Positions 33,923 to 43,367 of a stretch of DNA of 64,000 nt are shown one piece after another. Position 1 is the first letter of the stretch. Every line of letters starts with the position of its first letter. The notes beneath the pieces are model-generated. The model ran no database searches and was not told where the DNA came from. It saw only the letters and a list, made by a program, of their open reading frames with translations. Both the position numbers and the translations under genes were made by a program. Source of the stretch: Streptomyces sp. SPB162 (GTDB lineage Bacteria > Actinomycetota > Actinomycetes > Streptomycetales > Streptomycetaceae); assembly GCF_029504575.1 (NCBI RefSeq), contig NZ_JAQFII010000001.1, positions 3,479,001 through 3,543,000 of the forward strand. Reading direction: 5' to 3'.

Positions 33923-35412
33923 GCACCCCAAAGCCGACGGCGCCCTTCCAGGGCAAGGTCCTCGCTGAAGTGGTCAGTGAACTCACGGCAGAAATCCGTG
34001 AGCTCTATACAGCTGACGAAGTGCCTTGGGTCATCGGTTACAGCGGTGGCAAGGACTCCACTGCCGTGCTGCAACTCGTCTGGCTGGCCCTTCAGGGGCT
34101 GCCGGCTGAGCAGCGCACCAAACCAGTGCATGTGATCAGCACGGACACACTTGTCGAAAATCCCGTCGTGGCTGCCTGGGTCACTCAGTCTCTCGACACC
34201 ATGGGGAAGGCTGCGTCGGAGCAGCAGCTCCCCATCGAGCCGCACCGACTGATTCCGGAGGTCAAGGACACCTTCTGGGTAAATCTCATCGGCCGCGGTT
34301 ACCCAGCCCCTCGCCCCAAGTTCCGTTGGTGCACAGAGCGATTGAAAATCAAGCCGTCGAATGCGTTCATCCGCCGCGTCGTACGGCGTCACGGGGAGGC
34401 GATCCTCGTTCTCGGTATTCGAAAGACGGAGAGCCAGGCACGCGCCCGGTCAATGGAGAAGCACGAGAAGCGCCGGGTTCGGGACCGCCTCTCGCCCAAC
34501 GGGAACCTGCCGAACTCACTCGTCTACAGCCCCATCGAAGCGTGGGGTACTGATGAGGTGTGGATGTTCCTGATGCAGTACTCCAACGCGTGGGGACATC
34601 GGAACAAGGATCTACTGACCATGTACCAGGGTGCCTCTGAGGACTCCGAGTGCCCTCTGGTTGTGGACGACACCACCCCTACCTGCGGTGACAGCCGCTT
34701 CGGGTGCTGGACCTGCACTCTCGTGGACAAGGACAAGTCCATGACTGCCATGATCCGCAACGACGAGGAGAAGGAGTGGATGCGGCCCCTGCTCGATCTC
34801 CGCAATGAGCTCGACGATGTGTCCAAGGAACGGGAGACCAGGGACTTCCGCCGTATGAACGGTAGTGTCCAGCTCTTCAACGACGGCGTCATCCACGGGC
34901 CCTACACGCAAGAAGCGCGACAGACATGGCTCAGGAAGCTTCTTGAAGCGCAGACTCTCGTGAGGCGGATCGCCCCAGAGAGCGTACGTGGCATCGAGTT
35001 GATCACGATGGAGGAGCTGCACGAGATCCGCCGCATCTGGGTCTTCGACAAGCACGAGGTCGAGGACACGTTGCCAGCAATCTATGAGAAGGCCACGGGT
35101 GAGACGTTCCCGGGGCGGCCCCTCGATGAGCAGCTTGTCCTTGGGGCGGAGGAGATTGACCTCCTCAAGGAAGTATGCGATGGCGACGATATCCACTTCA
35201 CGATGACTCGTGAACTTCTCGCGGTCGAGCGGCAGCATCGAACGATGACTCGACGCTCGGGACTGTTCAAGGAGCTGGAGAAGACCATCAAGAAGGGCTT
35301 CTACGAGAACGAGGATGATGCCCTGGCGTTCGCGAAGCGTAAGCGGGAGATGCGTGAGACCGCCCCGACCTATCTGACGCTGAACGAAGAGATTACTGAT
35401 GCACCTTCATAA
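33919..35412 (+). CDS. dndC: DndC, Fe-S ATP pyrophosphatase of phosphorothioation
   Basis: 497-residue member of the PAPS-reductase/adenine-nucleotide alpha hydrolase group. The PP-loop SGGKDS is at residues 42-47. Cysteines for a 4Fe-4S cluster lie in RWCTERL, SECPLV, TCGDSRFGCWTC. It activates the DNA backbone phosphate with ATP before sulfur transfer. Coupled upstream to dndB and overlapping dndD by 14 bases. Confidence 0.95.
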   Translation: MSTPKPTAPFQGKVLAEVVSELTAEIRELYTADEVPWVIGYSGGKDSTAVLQLVWLALQGLPAEQRTKPVHVISTDTLVENPVVAAWVTQSLDTMGKAASEQQLPIEPHRLIPEVKDTFWVNLIGRGYPAPRPKFRWCTERLKIKPSNAFIRRVVRRHGEAILVLGIRKTESQARARSMEKHEKRRVRDRLSPNGNLPNSLVYSPIEAWGTDEVWMFLMQYSNAWGHRNKDLLTMYQGASEDSECPLVVDDTTPTCGDSRFGCWTCTLVDKDKSMTAMIRNDEEKEWMRPLLDLRNELDDVSKERETRDFRRMNGSVQLFNDGVIHGPYTQEARQTWLRKLLEAQTLVRRIAPESVRGIELITMEELHEIRRIWVFDKHEVEDTLPAIYEKATGETFPGRPLDEQLVLGAEEIDLLKEVCDGDDIHFTMTRELLAVERQHRTMTRRSGLFKELEKTIKKGFYENEDDALAFAKRKREMRETAPTYLTLNEEITDAPS

Positions 35413-37390
35413 CATCGAACTCCGCGACTTTGGCGCCTACCGCGGCAAGCAGTCCCTTGATCTGAGAGTTCAACCGGGGCGGCCGATCATCCTGATCGGT
35501 GGCCTCAACGGATGCGGCAAGACGACCTTGCTCGACGCCATCCAGCTGGTTCTCTATGGTCCGAGGGCACGCTGCAGCGGTCGGGGGAGTCGCTCATACG
35601 ACTCCTACCTGCGCGAAAGCATCAATCGTAAGGCGGACGCTGCCGAGGGCTCGGAGATCGCTCTGGAGTTCTCCGTGGTCGTGGATGGCCACGAGAGGCA
35701 TTACCGCGTAGTCAGGAGCTGGCGTCTGAGCGGCAAGCAGCTCAAGGAGCACTTGAACGTCCTTGTCGACGGCCAGTATGACCGGATTCTCAGCGATGGC
35801 TGGCCGGATCACGTCGAGGACATCCTCCCGCTAGAGGTGGCCTCACTTTTCTTCTTTGACGGGGAAAAGGTTGAGTCTCTCGCGGACCCCGAGCGTGCAG
35901 CCGCCGTGATCGAGTCCGCAGTCCATTCCCTCCTGGGCGTGAACACGGTTGAGCAACTCCGCACTGATCTCCTGGCGCTACAGCGCCGACAGCGGTTGTC
36001 CAACGAGGACCAGGCCCTCATCGACCAGATCCGAGCCCAGGAAGCCGAGCACGAAGCGGCGACGGTGTACGTCGCGGACCTCACTCAGACGCTCGGCAGC
36101 ACACGGTCCAGGTGCGATCGCCTGCAGGTTCGCCTTAACAAGGTAGAGAAGTCATTCATGCGGGCAGGCGGGAAGCTCTTCGAGCGGCAGAAGGAGCTGG
36201 AAGGTGATCGAGCAGCCGTGGCCGATCGCCTCACGTCAGAGCGCCAGGCCCTGCGCTCTCTTGCTCAAGGTCCTCTTCCTCTCCTCATGCTCCCGCAGCA
36301 GCTTGCCACGCTCCGGGACCAGGCAGAGCGCGAGAAGGAAGCTGACGATGCCACCCGAGTCGTCGGCGTTCTAGAAGAGCGCGATGCCTGGCTCCTTGAC
36401 CAACTTCCTGCGTCCGTTCCGGCTGCTGCCCGCACGGCCTTGAAGCGGAAAATGACCGCTGACCGCAACAAGCGCGAGAGTTCAGCCGAGCTCAAGCACA
36501 GCCTTGACCTGCCCCCGGACATGCTCCAGCAACTCTCGGCGCTGAATGAAGCACTCACCCGAGACGCGTCCCGCGCGCGAGAGCTCCTCAGAGAGTCTGC
36601 AGGCACAGCCGATCAGCTTGACACCGCCGATCGCCTCCTAGCGAGTATTCCAGACCAGGGGCTCATCAAGGACCTTGTCGAAGAGCGCAGCGAGGCCATG
36701 GATGCGCTCGCAGTAGCCAAGGATGAACTCAGGCGCGGTGAAGAACAGTTGGCGGAGGCGAGGGGCCGACGCGATCGGATTGCCGCCGACCTGGAACGAG
36801 CACAGCAGAAGCGGATTAAGACGCTGATCGAGGTCGAGGAGCTGGAGCGCATCGTGACCTATGCCGACAAGGCACGGGACACACTGGAGAAGTTTGGCGC
36901 TGCTCTGCTGCGGCGGCACATCAGCCGTCTGGAAGTTGCCGTCCTTCAGAGCTTCAAGGCATTGATGCGCAAGACTGGCCTCATCCACGACCTGCGGATC
37001 GACACGGATAAGTTCAACCTCACTCTTGCGGACTCGGACGGAGAGGCCATCGACCCCGCACGACTCAGCGCCGGCGAGCGGCAGCTACTGGCCATCTCTC
37101 TGCTCTGGGGTCTGGCCAAGGTTGCCGGTAACCGGCTGCCGAGTGTGATCGACACGCCCCTGGGCCGCCTCGACAGCCGACACCGTCAACATCTGGTTGA
37201 TCGCTACTTCCCCAACGCTGGACGGCAGGTACTCCTGCTGTCCACAGACGAAGAGATCGATGAGAAGCTTCTGGCTCGATTGAAGCCGTCCCTCGCGCAC
37301 ACCTACACCCTTGTTCACGACGACACGACGTTCACCACCACCGTTGAGCCTGGATACTGGTGGACAGCAGGAGTCCCGCATGCCGCTTGA
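35399..37390 (+). CDS. dndD: DndD, SMC/RecN-like ATPase of phosphorothioation
   Basis: 663 residues. Walker A GGLNGCGKTT is at 34-43. Coiled-coil arms occupy about 180-520. The ABC signature LSAGERQLLA (about 556) and Walker B IDTPLGRLD complete the head. DndD is thought to open or nick DNA to expose the phosphate for sulfuration. Overlaps dndC at its start and dndE at its end. Confidence 0.95.
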   Translation: MHLHNIELRDFGAYRGKQSLDLRVQPGRPIILIGGLNGCGKTTLLDAIQLVLYGPRARCSGRGSRSYDSYLRESINRKADAAEGSEIALEFSVVVDGHERHYRVVRSWRLSGKQLKEHLNVLVDGQYDRILSDGWPDHVEDILPLEVASLFFFDGEKVESLADPERAAAVIESAVHSLLGVNTVEQLRTDLLALQRRQRLSNEDQALIDQIRAQEAEHEAATVYVADLTQTLGSTRSRCDRLQVRLNKVEKSFMRAGGKLFERQKELEGDRAAVADRLTSERQALRSLAQGPLPLLMLPQQLATLRDQAEREKEADDATRVVGVLEERDAWLLDQLPASVPAAARTALKRKMTADRNKRESSAELKHSLDLPPDMLQQLSALNEALTRDASRARELLRESAGTADQLDTADRLLASIPDQGLIKDLVEERSEAMDALAVAKDELRRGEEQLAEARGRRDRIAADLERAQQKRIKTLIEVEELERIVTYADKARDTLEKFGAALLRRHISRLEVAVLQSFKALMRKTGLIHDLRIDTDKFNLTLADSDGEAIDPARLSAGERQLLAISLLWGLAKVAGNRLPSVIDTPLGRLDSRHRQHLVDRYFPNAGRQVLLLSTDEEIDEKLLARLKPSLAHTYTLVHDDTTFTTTVEPGYWWTAGVPHAA

Positions 37391-37757
37391 GACGGTTCGC
37401 CTTTCACAAACGGCGAAAGAGCAGCTCATCTGGCTGAAGCGCAACACTGGTCTGACCCAGTGGAATGAGCTGTGCAGGTGGGCACTTGCCCTGTCACTAC
37501 GCGACTCATCCACACCACTGGTCAAGGAAGTCACCACCGACTCCAACGTCGAGATGTCGTGGAAGACGTTCTCCAGTCCCTATGGAGACATCTACCTCGC
37601 TCTCCTCAAGCAGCGGTGCCTGATGGACGGTGAAGAGCTGACGGACGAGGCGATCTCCAGGACGCTCACAGTCCACCTTCACCGCGGTGTCGGCTTCCTG
37701 GCCGGCCGTAGCGATCTGCGTTCCATCGAGCAGCTCGTCTCCACGGCCACAGGGTAG
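37380..37757 (+). CDS. dndE: DndE, nicked-DNA-binding subunit
   Basis: 125 residues of the DndE family, which forms a tetramer that binds nicked double-stranded DNA. Starts PLETVRLSQTAKEQL with a cluster of basic residues (LKRNTG) for DNA binding; ends around RSIEQLV. Overlaps dndD by 11 bases and is the last gene of the operon. Confidence 0.93.
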   Translation: MPLETVRLSQTAKEQLIWLKRNTGLTQWNELCRWALALSLRDSSTPLVKEVTTDSNVEMSWKTFSSPYGDIYLALLKQRCLMDGEELTDEAISRTLTVHLHRGVGFLAGRSDLRSIEQLVSTATG

Positions 37758-37760
37758 CCG

Positions 37761-37832
37761 CCTAGCATGCATGCACGAGGGCCCGCTCTTCCTCCTCGGA
37801 AGAGCGGGCGGCCCTCGTGCATGCATGCTAGG
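37761..37832. terminator. Long hairpin terminator of the dnd operon
   Basis: A 31-bp stem starts CCTAGCATGCATGCACGAGG and closes with its complement; a 3-base bulge (GCC side) and a loop of about 6 bases are the only defects. The outer 22 bp are perfect. It is much longer than a normal terminator. Confidence 0.8.
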
Positions 37833-38117
37833 AACTCCGCCAAAATCCGGCGGCTCCCACCAACTCAGATCTGCGATCAGCCCTGGCTGTAGCACCTCGC
37901 GACAGGGTGAAGAAAACTCCCCAGGCCGCTGCAACAACGAGGACTGCCACCCGACCATTACAGGTGAGGCGCCGTCACATGCCGTTCGTGAAGCGTGGGT
38001 TCGCCCCGCGCTCGCCGGCGTCGTCGAGTATCCTCACAGGACAACCGCACAAGCACTGCTTCACCTTCGGACGCGAGCCACCGTATGGGGCTCGCCGCCA
38101 GACAAGACGGAGCGAAC

Positions 38118-38588
38118 ATGATCAGCCACCCCGTCGAGGGGGCCGTTATTGCGCTGCAACTCCGCGCCCTCGGCACCCGCGATGCCTATCAGCTCGACAG
38201 GATCGACCGCGCACTCGACGAACTTCTGCGCAACCCCTCTGACGAGTCCACGCCTGCGGAGTACCGCGTACGGTCAGCCATGGGTCATGCTTACGAAACG
38301 TTGGAGCGCCGCAAGGCCATCACCCCCTGCGTCGCCCTCGAAGGGGACTACTCCGAACATGGAGTCGTGGACCAGGGCTATCCAGTCGTCGAGTTCCGTG
38401 AGTGGCTCCGCATGGAGCCTGGCATCTCACCAGCCCACCGCGCCGTCCTCCAGGCACTCGCGCAGGGAGATGACGCCGAGATCCTGGCCACTCGACAGGG
38501 GCTGCCAGTGACGCGCATGCGGGAGAGAATCAGTCGTGCACGAAAGAGCGCCCGTCAGCTCTGGACCGCATCGGCGGGAGTAGCGTGA
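38118..38588 (+). CDS. HTH protein with sigma-region-4-like C-terminus
   Basis: 156 residues. The C-terminal 45 (PAHRAVLQALAQGDDAEILA, then LPVTRMRERISRARKSA) have the pattern of sigma-factor region 4, a DNA-recognition helix-turn-helix. The N-terminal 100 residues are mostly helical and unrelated to region 2, so this is not a complete sigma factor. First gene of a coupled operon with a GIY-YIG nuclease and a GHKL ATPase. It may be the regulator or a DNA-recognition part. Family unknown to me. Confidence 0.7.
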   Translation: MISHPVEGAVIALQLRALGTRDAYQLDRIDRALDELLRNPSDESTPAEYRVRSAMGHAYETLERRKAITPCVALEGDYSEHGVVDQGYPVVEFREWLRMEPGISPAHRAVLQALAQGDDAEILATRQGLPVTRMRERISRARKSARQLWTASAGVA

Positions 38589-38977
38589 GGGCCCGACTCG
38601 TGCGTATGAGCCCCTGGCTCATACGGTCGCTCATCCCGGCCCGCGTAGTCGGCACCTACGTGCTCTACACGGCCACGGGTGTGCCCCGCTATGTCGGGCG
38701 CAGTGACACAGACATCCGGCGGCGCCTGCTTCGGCACTGCACCGATCGGACCGGGGCCTACTTCACCTACGACGTGCACCACAACCCCGCGAATGCCTTC
38801 GAGGTGGAGTGCGCTCTATTTCATTCACTCTCACCCCAACTGGCAAACCGCATCCATCCGGATCGCCCCAACTTTCATGAGACCGCTTGTCTCTTCTGCC
38901 TACCCACACGACGAGCAGCACAGAACTTTCGGTGTCTGCCCGAGAATGCCATCCTGAGGAATGAGGCCGCACGATGA
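38585..38977 (+). CDS. GIY-YIG nuclease domain protein
   Basis: 130 residues, all of it one GIY-YIG fold. The GIY strand is TYVLY (24-28) and the YIG strand is RYVG (35-38). Catalytic Arg is among RRRLLRH (45-51), the metal-binding Glu is in AFEVECALFH (E73 or E75), and the conserved Asn is N88 in LANRIHP. All expected active-site residues are present, so it should nick or cut DNA. Starts at a GTG overlapping the HTH gene (GTGA) and overlaps the ATPase (ATGA). Likely effector of the module. Confidence 0.8.
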   Translation: MRARLVRMSPWLIRSLIPARVVGTYVLYTATGVPRYVGRSDTDIRRRLLRHCTDRTGAYFTYDVHHNPANAFEVECALFHSLSPQLANRIHPDRPNFHETACLFCLPTRRAAQNFRCLPENAILRNEAAR

Positions 38978-40716
38978 CGAATCCCATTTTCCTGGCGCCC
39001 GACAATCAGCGTGCCAACATCATCCAAATTGACCGCGCCCTGGAATCAATGCGCGATGCTGGCTTCGACCTCACGGCGGCTATCGGCGAACCGCTAGATA
39101 ACTCGATCCAGGCCGAGGCAACACTGATGCGGGTTCTCCCGCTCTACGGGCCGAAAAAGAAGTCGATCCACAGCTTCATCATCGCTGACAACGGCGTGGG
39201 AATCGATCCGTCGATCATGCACAATGTCCTGTCAATGGGCTACAGCGCCCGCTACAACCAGCGGGATGGTCTAGGTCGCTTCGGGATGGGCCTCAAGCTC
39301 GCCGGGCTCAGCCTGGGTGAACGCATCGACGTCTACAGCAAACGTGCCGGCGACCCCCAGATCCATCACAGTTACATTGACCTTGAGGAGGTACGCGCCG
39401 GCAAGCAGCAGTACATTGCAACCCAGGAGGTCTCGGACTGGCCCGAAGAAGCAGGCAAGCTCATGGTCGGCCGGGATGGACGGCCGCTGGCCTCTGGCAC
39501 TGTGGTCATTTTCGGCAAAGTCGACCGCCTGCAGAGCGGAGGAACCTACGGAACTTCCCTGGATGAGAAGCTCTCGGACCTGCGTAAGTTCATCGCGCGC
39601 GCCTATCGCACCTACATCGACACGGGACGCACTTTCGAGCTTGAGAACAAGGTAGTCACATTGCACGACCCGCTGTTCCTCCGGGACAACCCTCGTATCA
39701 TTTCCAGGTACAAGTCTCAGAAGCTTGACCCTCGTGGCCATCTTATCGAGGAAGGCGACTTGGACGTCGAGGGTCACAAAGTACATGTTGCCGTCGCGCT
39801 GGTTCCGGCAGAATTCCGCCCCTGGAAAGGCGCTGGTGGCGAATGCGACCACCGAGGCGAGGATATCCGAGAGTTCCAGATCAACGCCGAAAATGCGGCT
39901 AGGGTCAGCATTCTGCGCAATGGTCGGGAAATTTACTACGACGTCGTTCCGCGGCTTCTCGACTCAGTAAGCCGTAACGACAAGGTTGGCCGATACATCG
40001 GTATCGAGGTGACCTTCCCGGCCGACCTGGACGACTACTTCCAAGTGCGAAACGTCAAGCGTGGTGCCGAGCCTGTGACGAAGCTTCGCAACCAACTGCA
40101 CGACTGGCTCAAACGCCCGATGTCTCAAGCTCGCATGCAGATTCGCCAGTACTGGGGAGACGTTGAAGCTCGCGAGCGCCTCAGCAAGGGCGAGCACAGC
40201 AGCAGCATGGCCGTAGCAGAGCGCACGGATCCCAGCCTCCCCCGGGGTCTTGCAGGCCGGGACGTCACGGCAGAGCAGGAAGAGGAGGTTGTCCAGCACG
40301 CGGCGGAAGACATGGGTCTGAGCCCCGAGACAGACGCGACCAAGATCGCTGAGCTCCGAGAGCAGATCCGTACCAAGCCCATCACACTGCTTGACGGTAG
40401 CTGGCCCGGTAAGGAGTTCCTTGAGGTCCATCACCTCAACGGCAAGTCGGTTGTGAAGTTCAACCACCGGCATTCGTTCTTCCGCGATGTGTATGGACCG
40501 CTCAAGAAGATCGCCGACGATGGCGCCGAGGGCATGAGTCCGGAGGACGTCCTCGACCTGGCACGCCGAGCCGAGGCTGCGATCGACCTCCTGTTCATGG
40601 GCTACGCGCGTGCCGAAGCCCAGCACCCTAGCCCCGACGAGCAGTACAGCGAACTGCGCACCTACTGGGGCATGTTCACCGGTGCCATGCTCAAGGAAGA
40701 GCTGAAGGACGAGTGA
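38974..40716 (+). CDS. GHKL (MORC/HSP90-like) ATPase
   Basis: 580 residues. The Bergerat ATP-binding fold is clear: N box GEPLDNSIQAEA (E39, N43), G1 box ADNGVGID (72-78) and G2 box GLGRFGMGLK (99-108). The following transducer part resembles MORC and MutL-type ATPases. The C-terminal 200 residues contain an acidic, helical region with no known domain. GHKL ATPases of this kind work as ATP-gated DNA clamps in defence systems. Third gene of the coupled operon, placed to control the GIY-YIG nuclease. Confidence 0.85.
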   Translation: MTNPIFLAPDNQRANIIQIDRALESMRDAGFDLTAAIGEPLDNSIQAEATLMRVLPLYGPKKKSIHSFIIADNGVGIDPSIMHNVLSMGYSARYNQRDGLGRFGMGLKLAGLSLGERIDVYSKRAGDPQIHHSYIDLEEVRAGKQQYIATQEVSDWPEEAGKLMVGRDGRPLASGTVVIFGKVDRLQSGGTYGTSLDEKLSDLRKFIARAYRTYIDTGRTFELENKVVTLHDPLFLRDNPRIISRYKSQKLDPRGHLIEEGDLDVEGHKVHVAVALVPAEFRPWKGAGGECDHRGEDIREFQINAENAARVSILRNGREIYYDVVPRLLDSVSRNDKVGRYIGIEVTFPADLDDYFQVRNVKRGAEPVTKLRNQLHDWLKRPMSQARMQIRQYWGDVEARERLSKGEHSSSMAVAERTDPSLPRGLAGRDVTAEQEEEVVQHAAEDMGLSPETDATKIAELREQIRTKPITLLDGSWPGKEFLEVHHLNGKSVVKFNHRHSFFRDVYGPLKKIADDGAEGMSPEDVLDLARRAEAAIDLLFMGYARAEAQHPSPDEQYSELRTYWGMFTGAMLKEELKDE

Positions 40717-40725
40717 TTTGCGGTT

Positions 40726-40752
40726 CGCGCCGGGGCGCAGTTCCCCGGCGCG
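40726..40752. terminator. Terminator after the GHKL ATPase gene
   Basis: CGCGCCGGGG (40726-40735) pairs with CCCCGGCGCG (40743-40752), loop of 7. Separates the three-gene operon from the DGQHR gene, which therefore has its own promoter in 40753-40936. Confidence 0.75.
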
Positions 40753-40936
40753 GTCGCGCTAAATCAAGCCGCTGTGGCTCGTTTTGCCAGCCGCAACAGC
40801 ATCAATTGCTGTATCGAGCCCCATAAGAACCTCGTGACCTGCAAGATGTCGTCAGAAGACTTGACGTCACCCCATCGCGATCGGGCAGCCGAAGCTGCCG
40901 ACGCGCAACTGGTACAGCGTAGGAAGGCAGTGAAGA

Positions 40937-43105
40937 ATGTTCGGCTCGGGTAGCAGGCTCACGTTCCGTGATTACGTGCAGGGGACGTGGGGCAGCTTCG
41001 ACACTCCTGCGGGACGAGTCGACTACATCATGACGAAGGCGCGTCTCGGCGGTGAAGCAGACACGCCAGAGCGTCAACTCACCAAGAGCCTCGCTCCCGT
41101 CCGCGAAGTCATGGACGCCGGCGACCTGGACTTCAACCAGCTTCTCCAGCGCGACCTCGACGATCACCGCGTGGCGGTTAACCTGATCCCCTACCTGCTC
41201 AAACCTCAGACGACAGGCCCCGCCTTCTTCCCTCCGATCGTGGCCGTTCTGCTTCCCTTCCGTAGCAAACGACCCACCTCCTTCCCAGCGCTCGGGGAGC
41301 TGGCGTCTGTCAATGCCGACGAGGCCAGCTGGCAGGAGCAACGTGCAGGCAGCGCCTTCCAAGTCCATCGCCTACTCGCCTCCGACGGACAGCCGCACGG
41401 TGCGAACGTGGGCAAACTATGGTGGAACCGTTCTGAGTCGAGCCTGGTTGTCCTTGACGGCCAGCACCGCGCAATGGCTCTCCTTGCAATTGAGCGCACT
41501 CTGACCAACTCATGGCAGGACACGTCTGCGGTCAAATACCGCTCCTTCTACGAGCATCAGGTCCGGCGAGTGCTGGAGCAGCACGGCGCCGGTGAGCCCG
41601 ACCTCTCGAAGGTGGAGGTCCCGGTCACCGTGTGCTGGTTCCCGGAGCAGACCGGAGAAGGTTCCCGGCCTCACGAAGCTGCCCGAAAGCTCTTTGTTGA
41701 CGTCAACAAGGAGGCCCGGCCCCCTAGCGAGTCCCGCATCATCTTGCTCTCAGATGCTGAACTCTCCAATGTTCTTACTCGGAGCATGCTCAGCGAGCTT
41801 CGAAGCCGCAGCGACGAATCTTACCTTCCCCTTTACGCCGTGGAGTACGACAACCCCGAAGTCAACAGCCACAGGCCTGCGCGGTGGTCGGTCCTTACAA
41901 ACATCAACCTTCTCAAGATGGCCGTGAACCGCTGCATCTTCGGTCCCTCGAAGTACCTCACCAACGTCGCACAAGGCATCTCGGGGAAAGAGAGCGAACT
42001 GCAGCGCGATGAGTTCATGCGCAACCAGCTCGACCTCGCAACCCTTTTCGAAAGGTACTTCGAGGACGGCGGCATTCCCTTCGATCGGGACACTCTCGGG
42101 GACAAACAGTTCCCTCTCGGTAGGATGGAGGCAATCAGCGCACGATTCAAGGAGACGTGGGGCAGGGCAATCCTGACACTGCTCTCTAAGACCACGCCCT
42201 ATGCAGCACATGCCAGTGCCTTGACCAAGCTCAAGGACGACTGGCATGTCGCCGATACCTTTGCGGCGCTGGCTCACGATGCTCTGTTTGGTGGCGTGGG
42301 AGTTTTCTGGACGCTCCGAGACAGCCACGATCACTACCTGGAGCACAGAGATAACACTGAGCGCCGGCTACCCAAATCGGACGTCATCCGGGCCTGGGAG
42401 GCACTCAAGGGGAAAGAGGAAGACTTCGATCAATACCGTGCTCAGGAGTATCTGGCGTCGACTCGCCCTGAACGCGTCAAGCGTTGCAAGGATGCCTACA
42501 ACGTGCTCAACACCCACGCGTGCCAACTCGGGCTTGTTATGACGATGGGCTCACTGTGGGAAATGCGGAAATCGCAGCCGGGCGGCGTGGATCTACAGGA
42601 TCTTCCAGCCTTCGCTGAATCTCTCGTAGACGCCTGGAACTCATTCTTCCAAATCGAGCACAGCCGCGCACGTGACCGAAAAGCCGCCTTCAACAAGACC
42701 GGCATCACAAACCCGATCAATCAGATCGGGAACATGGAGTCAGCTCAGGCTGTCTACTTTCGCTATTTCTGGATGCAGGCGTTGGCGGTTTCCACGGCAT
42801 GGTCGCACGTGGCCTCGTGGGTACCGGACCGTGGCGAGTTCGACAGGAAGCTCGGCGAGGCCCGGCGCATGTACCTGGATCTATGCATTAAGCAGCAGCT
42901 CAGAGCCCTGAAGACGAACCAACCGACAGCGAAGGATGAAGATCTCCGCCCTGTTGCGGAGAAACACGCGAATACTGCACTGAAGAAGGCTCTCAAGGAC
43001 TGGTTTTCCGTGTCGGACAACGACTTCGATGCCTGGCTCAGCCAGCCGATCCGCCGCAGTAAACAGGGGGAACTTAGCCTCGATGACGCGGTAGCTGGAT
43101 CGTAG
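40937..43105 (+). CDS. Large DGQHR-domain protein (DndB-like motif)
   Basis: 722 residues. SSLVVLDGQHRAMALLAI (about 168-185) carries the DGQHR motif shared with DndB, and LFVDVNKEARPP follows as in that family. The rest (about 230-700) is helical with no domain I recognise. At twice the size of DndB, it is not a simple duplicate. Position behind dndBCDE and the nuclease/ATPase operon suggests a sensor or regulator for the same system. Start ATG 40937 after GGAAGG. Confidence 0.75.
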   Translation: MFGSGSRLTFRDYVQGTWGSFDTPAGRVDYIMTKARLGGEADTPERQLTKSLAPVREVMDAGDLDFNQLLQRDLDDHRVAVNLIPYLLKPQTTGPAFFPPIVAVLLPFRSKRPTSFPALGELASVNADEASWQEQRAGSAFQVHRLLASDGQPHGANVGKLWWNRSESSLVVLDGQHRAMALLAIERTLTNSWQDTSAVKYRSFYEHQVRRVLEQHGAGEPDLSKVEVPVTVCWFPEQTGEGSRPHEAARKLFVDVNKEARPPSESRIILLSDAELSNVLTRSMLSELRSRSDESYLPLYAVEYDNPEVNSHRPARWSVLTNINLLKMAVNRCIFGPSKYLTNVAQGISGKESELQRDEFMRNQLDLATLFERYFEDGGIPFDRDTLGDKQFPLGRMEAISARFKETWGRAILTLLSKTTPYAAHASALTKLKDDWHVADTFAALAHDALFGGVGVFWTLRDSHDHYLEHRDNTERRLPKSDVIRAWEALKGKEEDFDQYRAQEYLASTRPERVKRCKDAYNVLNTHACQLGLVMTMGSLWEMRKSQPGGVDLQDLPAFAESLVDAWNSFFQIEHSRARDRKAAFNKTGITNPINQIGNMESAQAVYFRYFWMQALAVSTAWSHVASWVPDRGEFDRKLGEARRMYLDLCIKQQLRALKTNQPTAKDEDLRPVAEKHANTALKKALKDWFSVSDNDFDAWLSQPIRRSKQGELSLDDAVAGS

Positions 43106-43367
43106 CGGACCTCTACGAAACCGGAGAAAACACAGGTGCGGTGGTTTACGATCGGCGCTGTTCTGCCGGGGCGGTGATCACGGCATCTACGCTGATCTCC
43201 GGGATACTGGTGCACCGCTGCTGGGTTACCGTCGATGCTGTCGACCAGTCAAAGGTATGAGCATAGGTCACTACGAAACTCATAGCGGCCACTGGCACTT
43301 TCGCCCCGGCCACGGAATATTCGCGGGCCGCCGTCGATTGTCTCTCCTGTAGTGATCGCGGGAGGGG

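Noticed and set aside
38118-38588. A complete sigma factor
   Set aside because: Only region 4-like helices are seen; there is no region 2, so it cannot be called a sigma factor.
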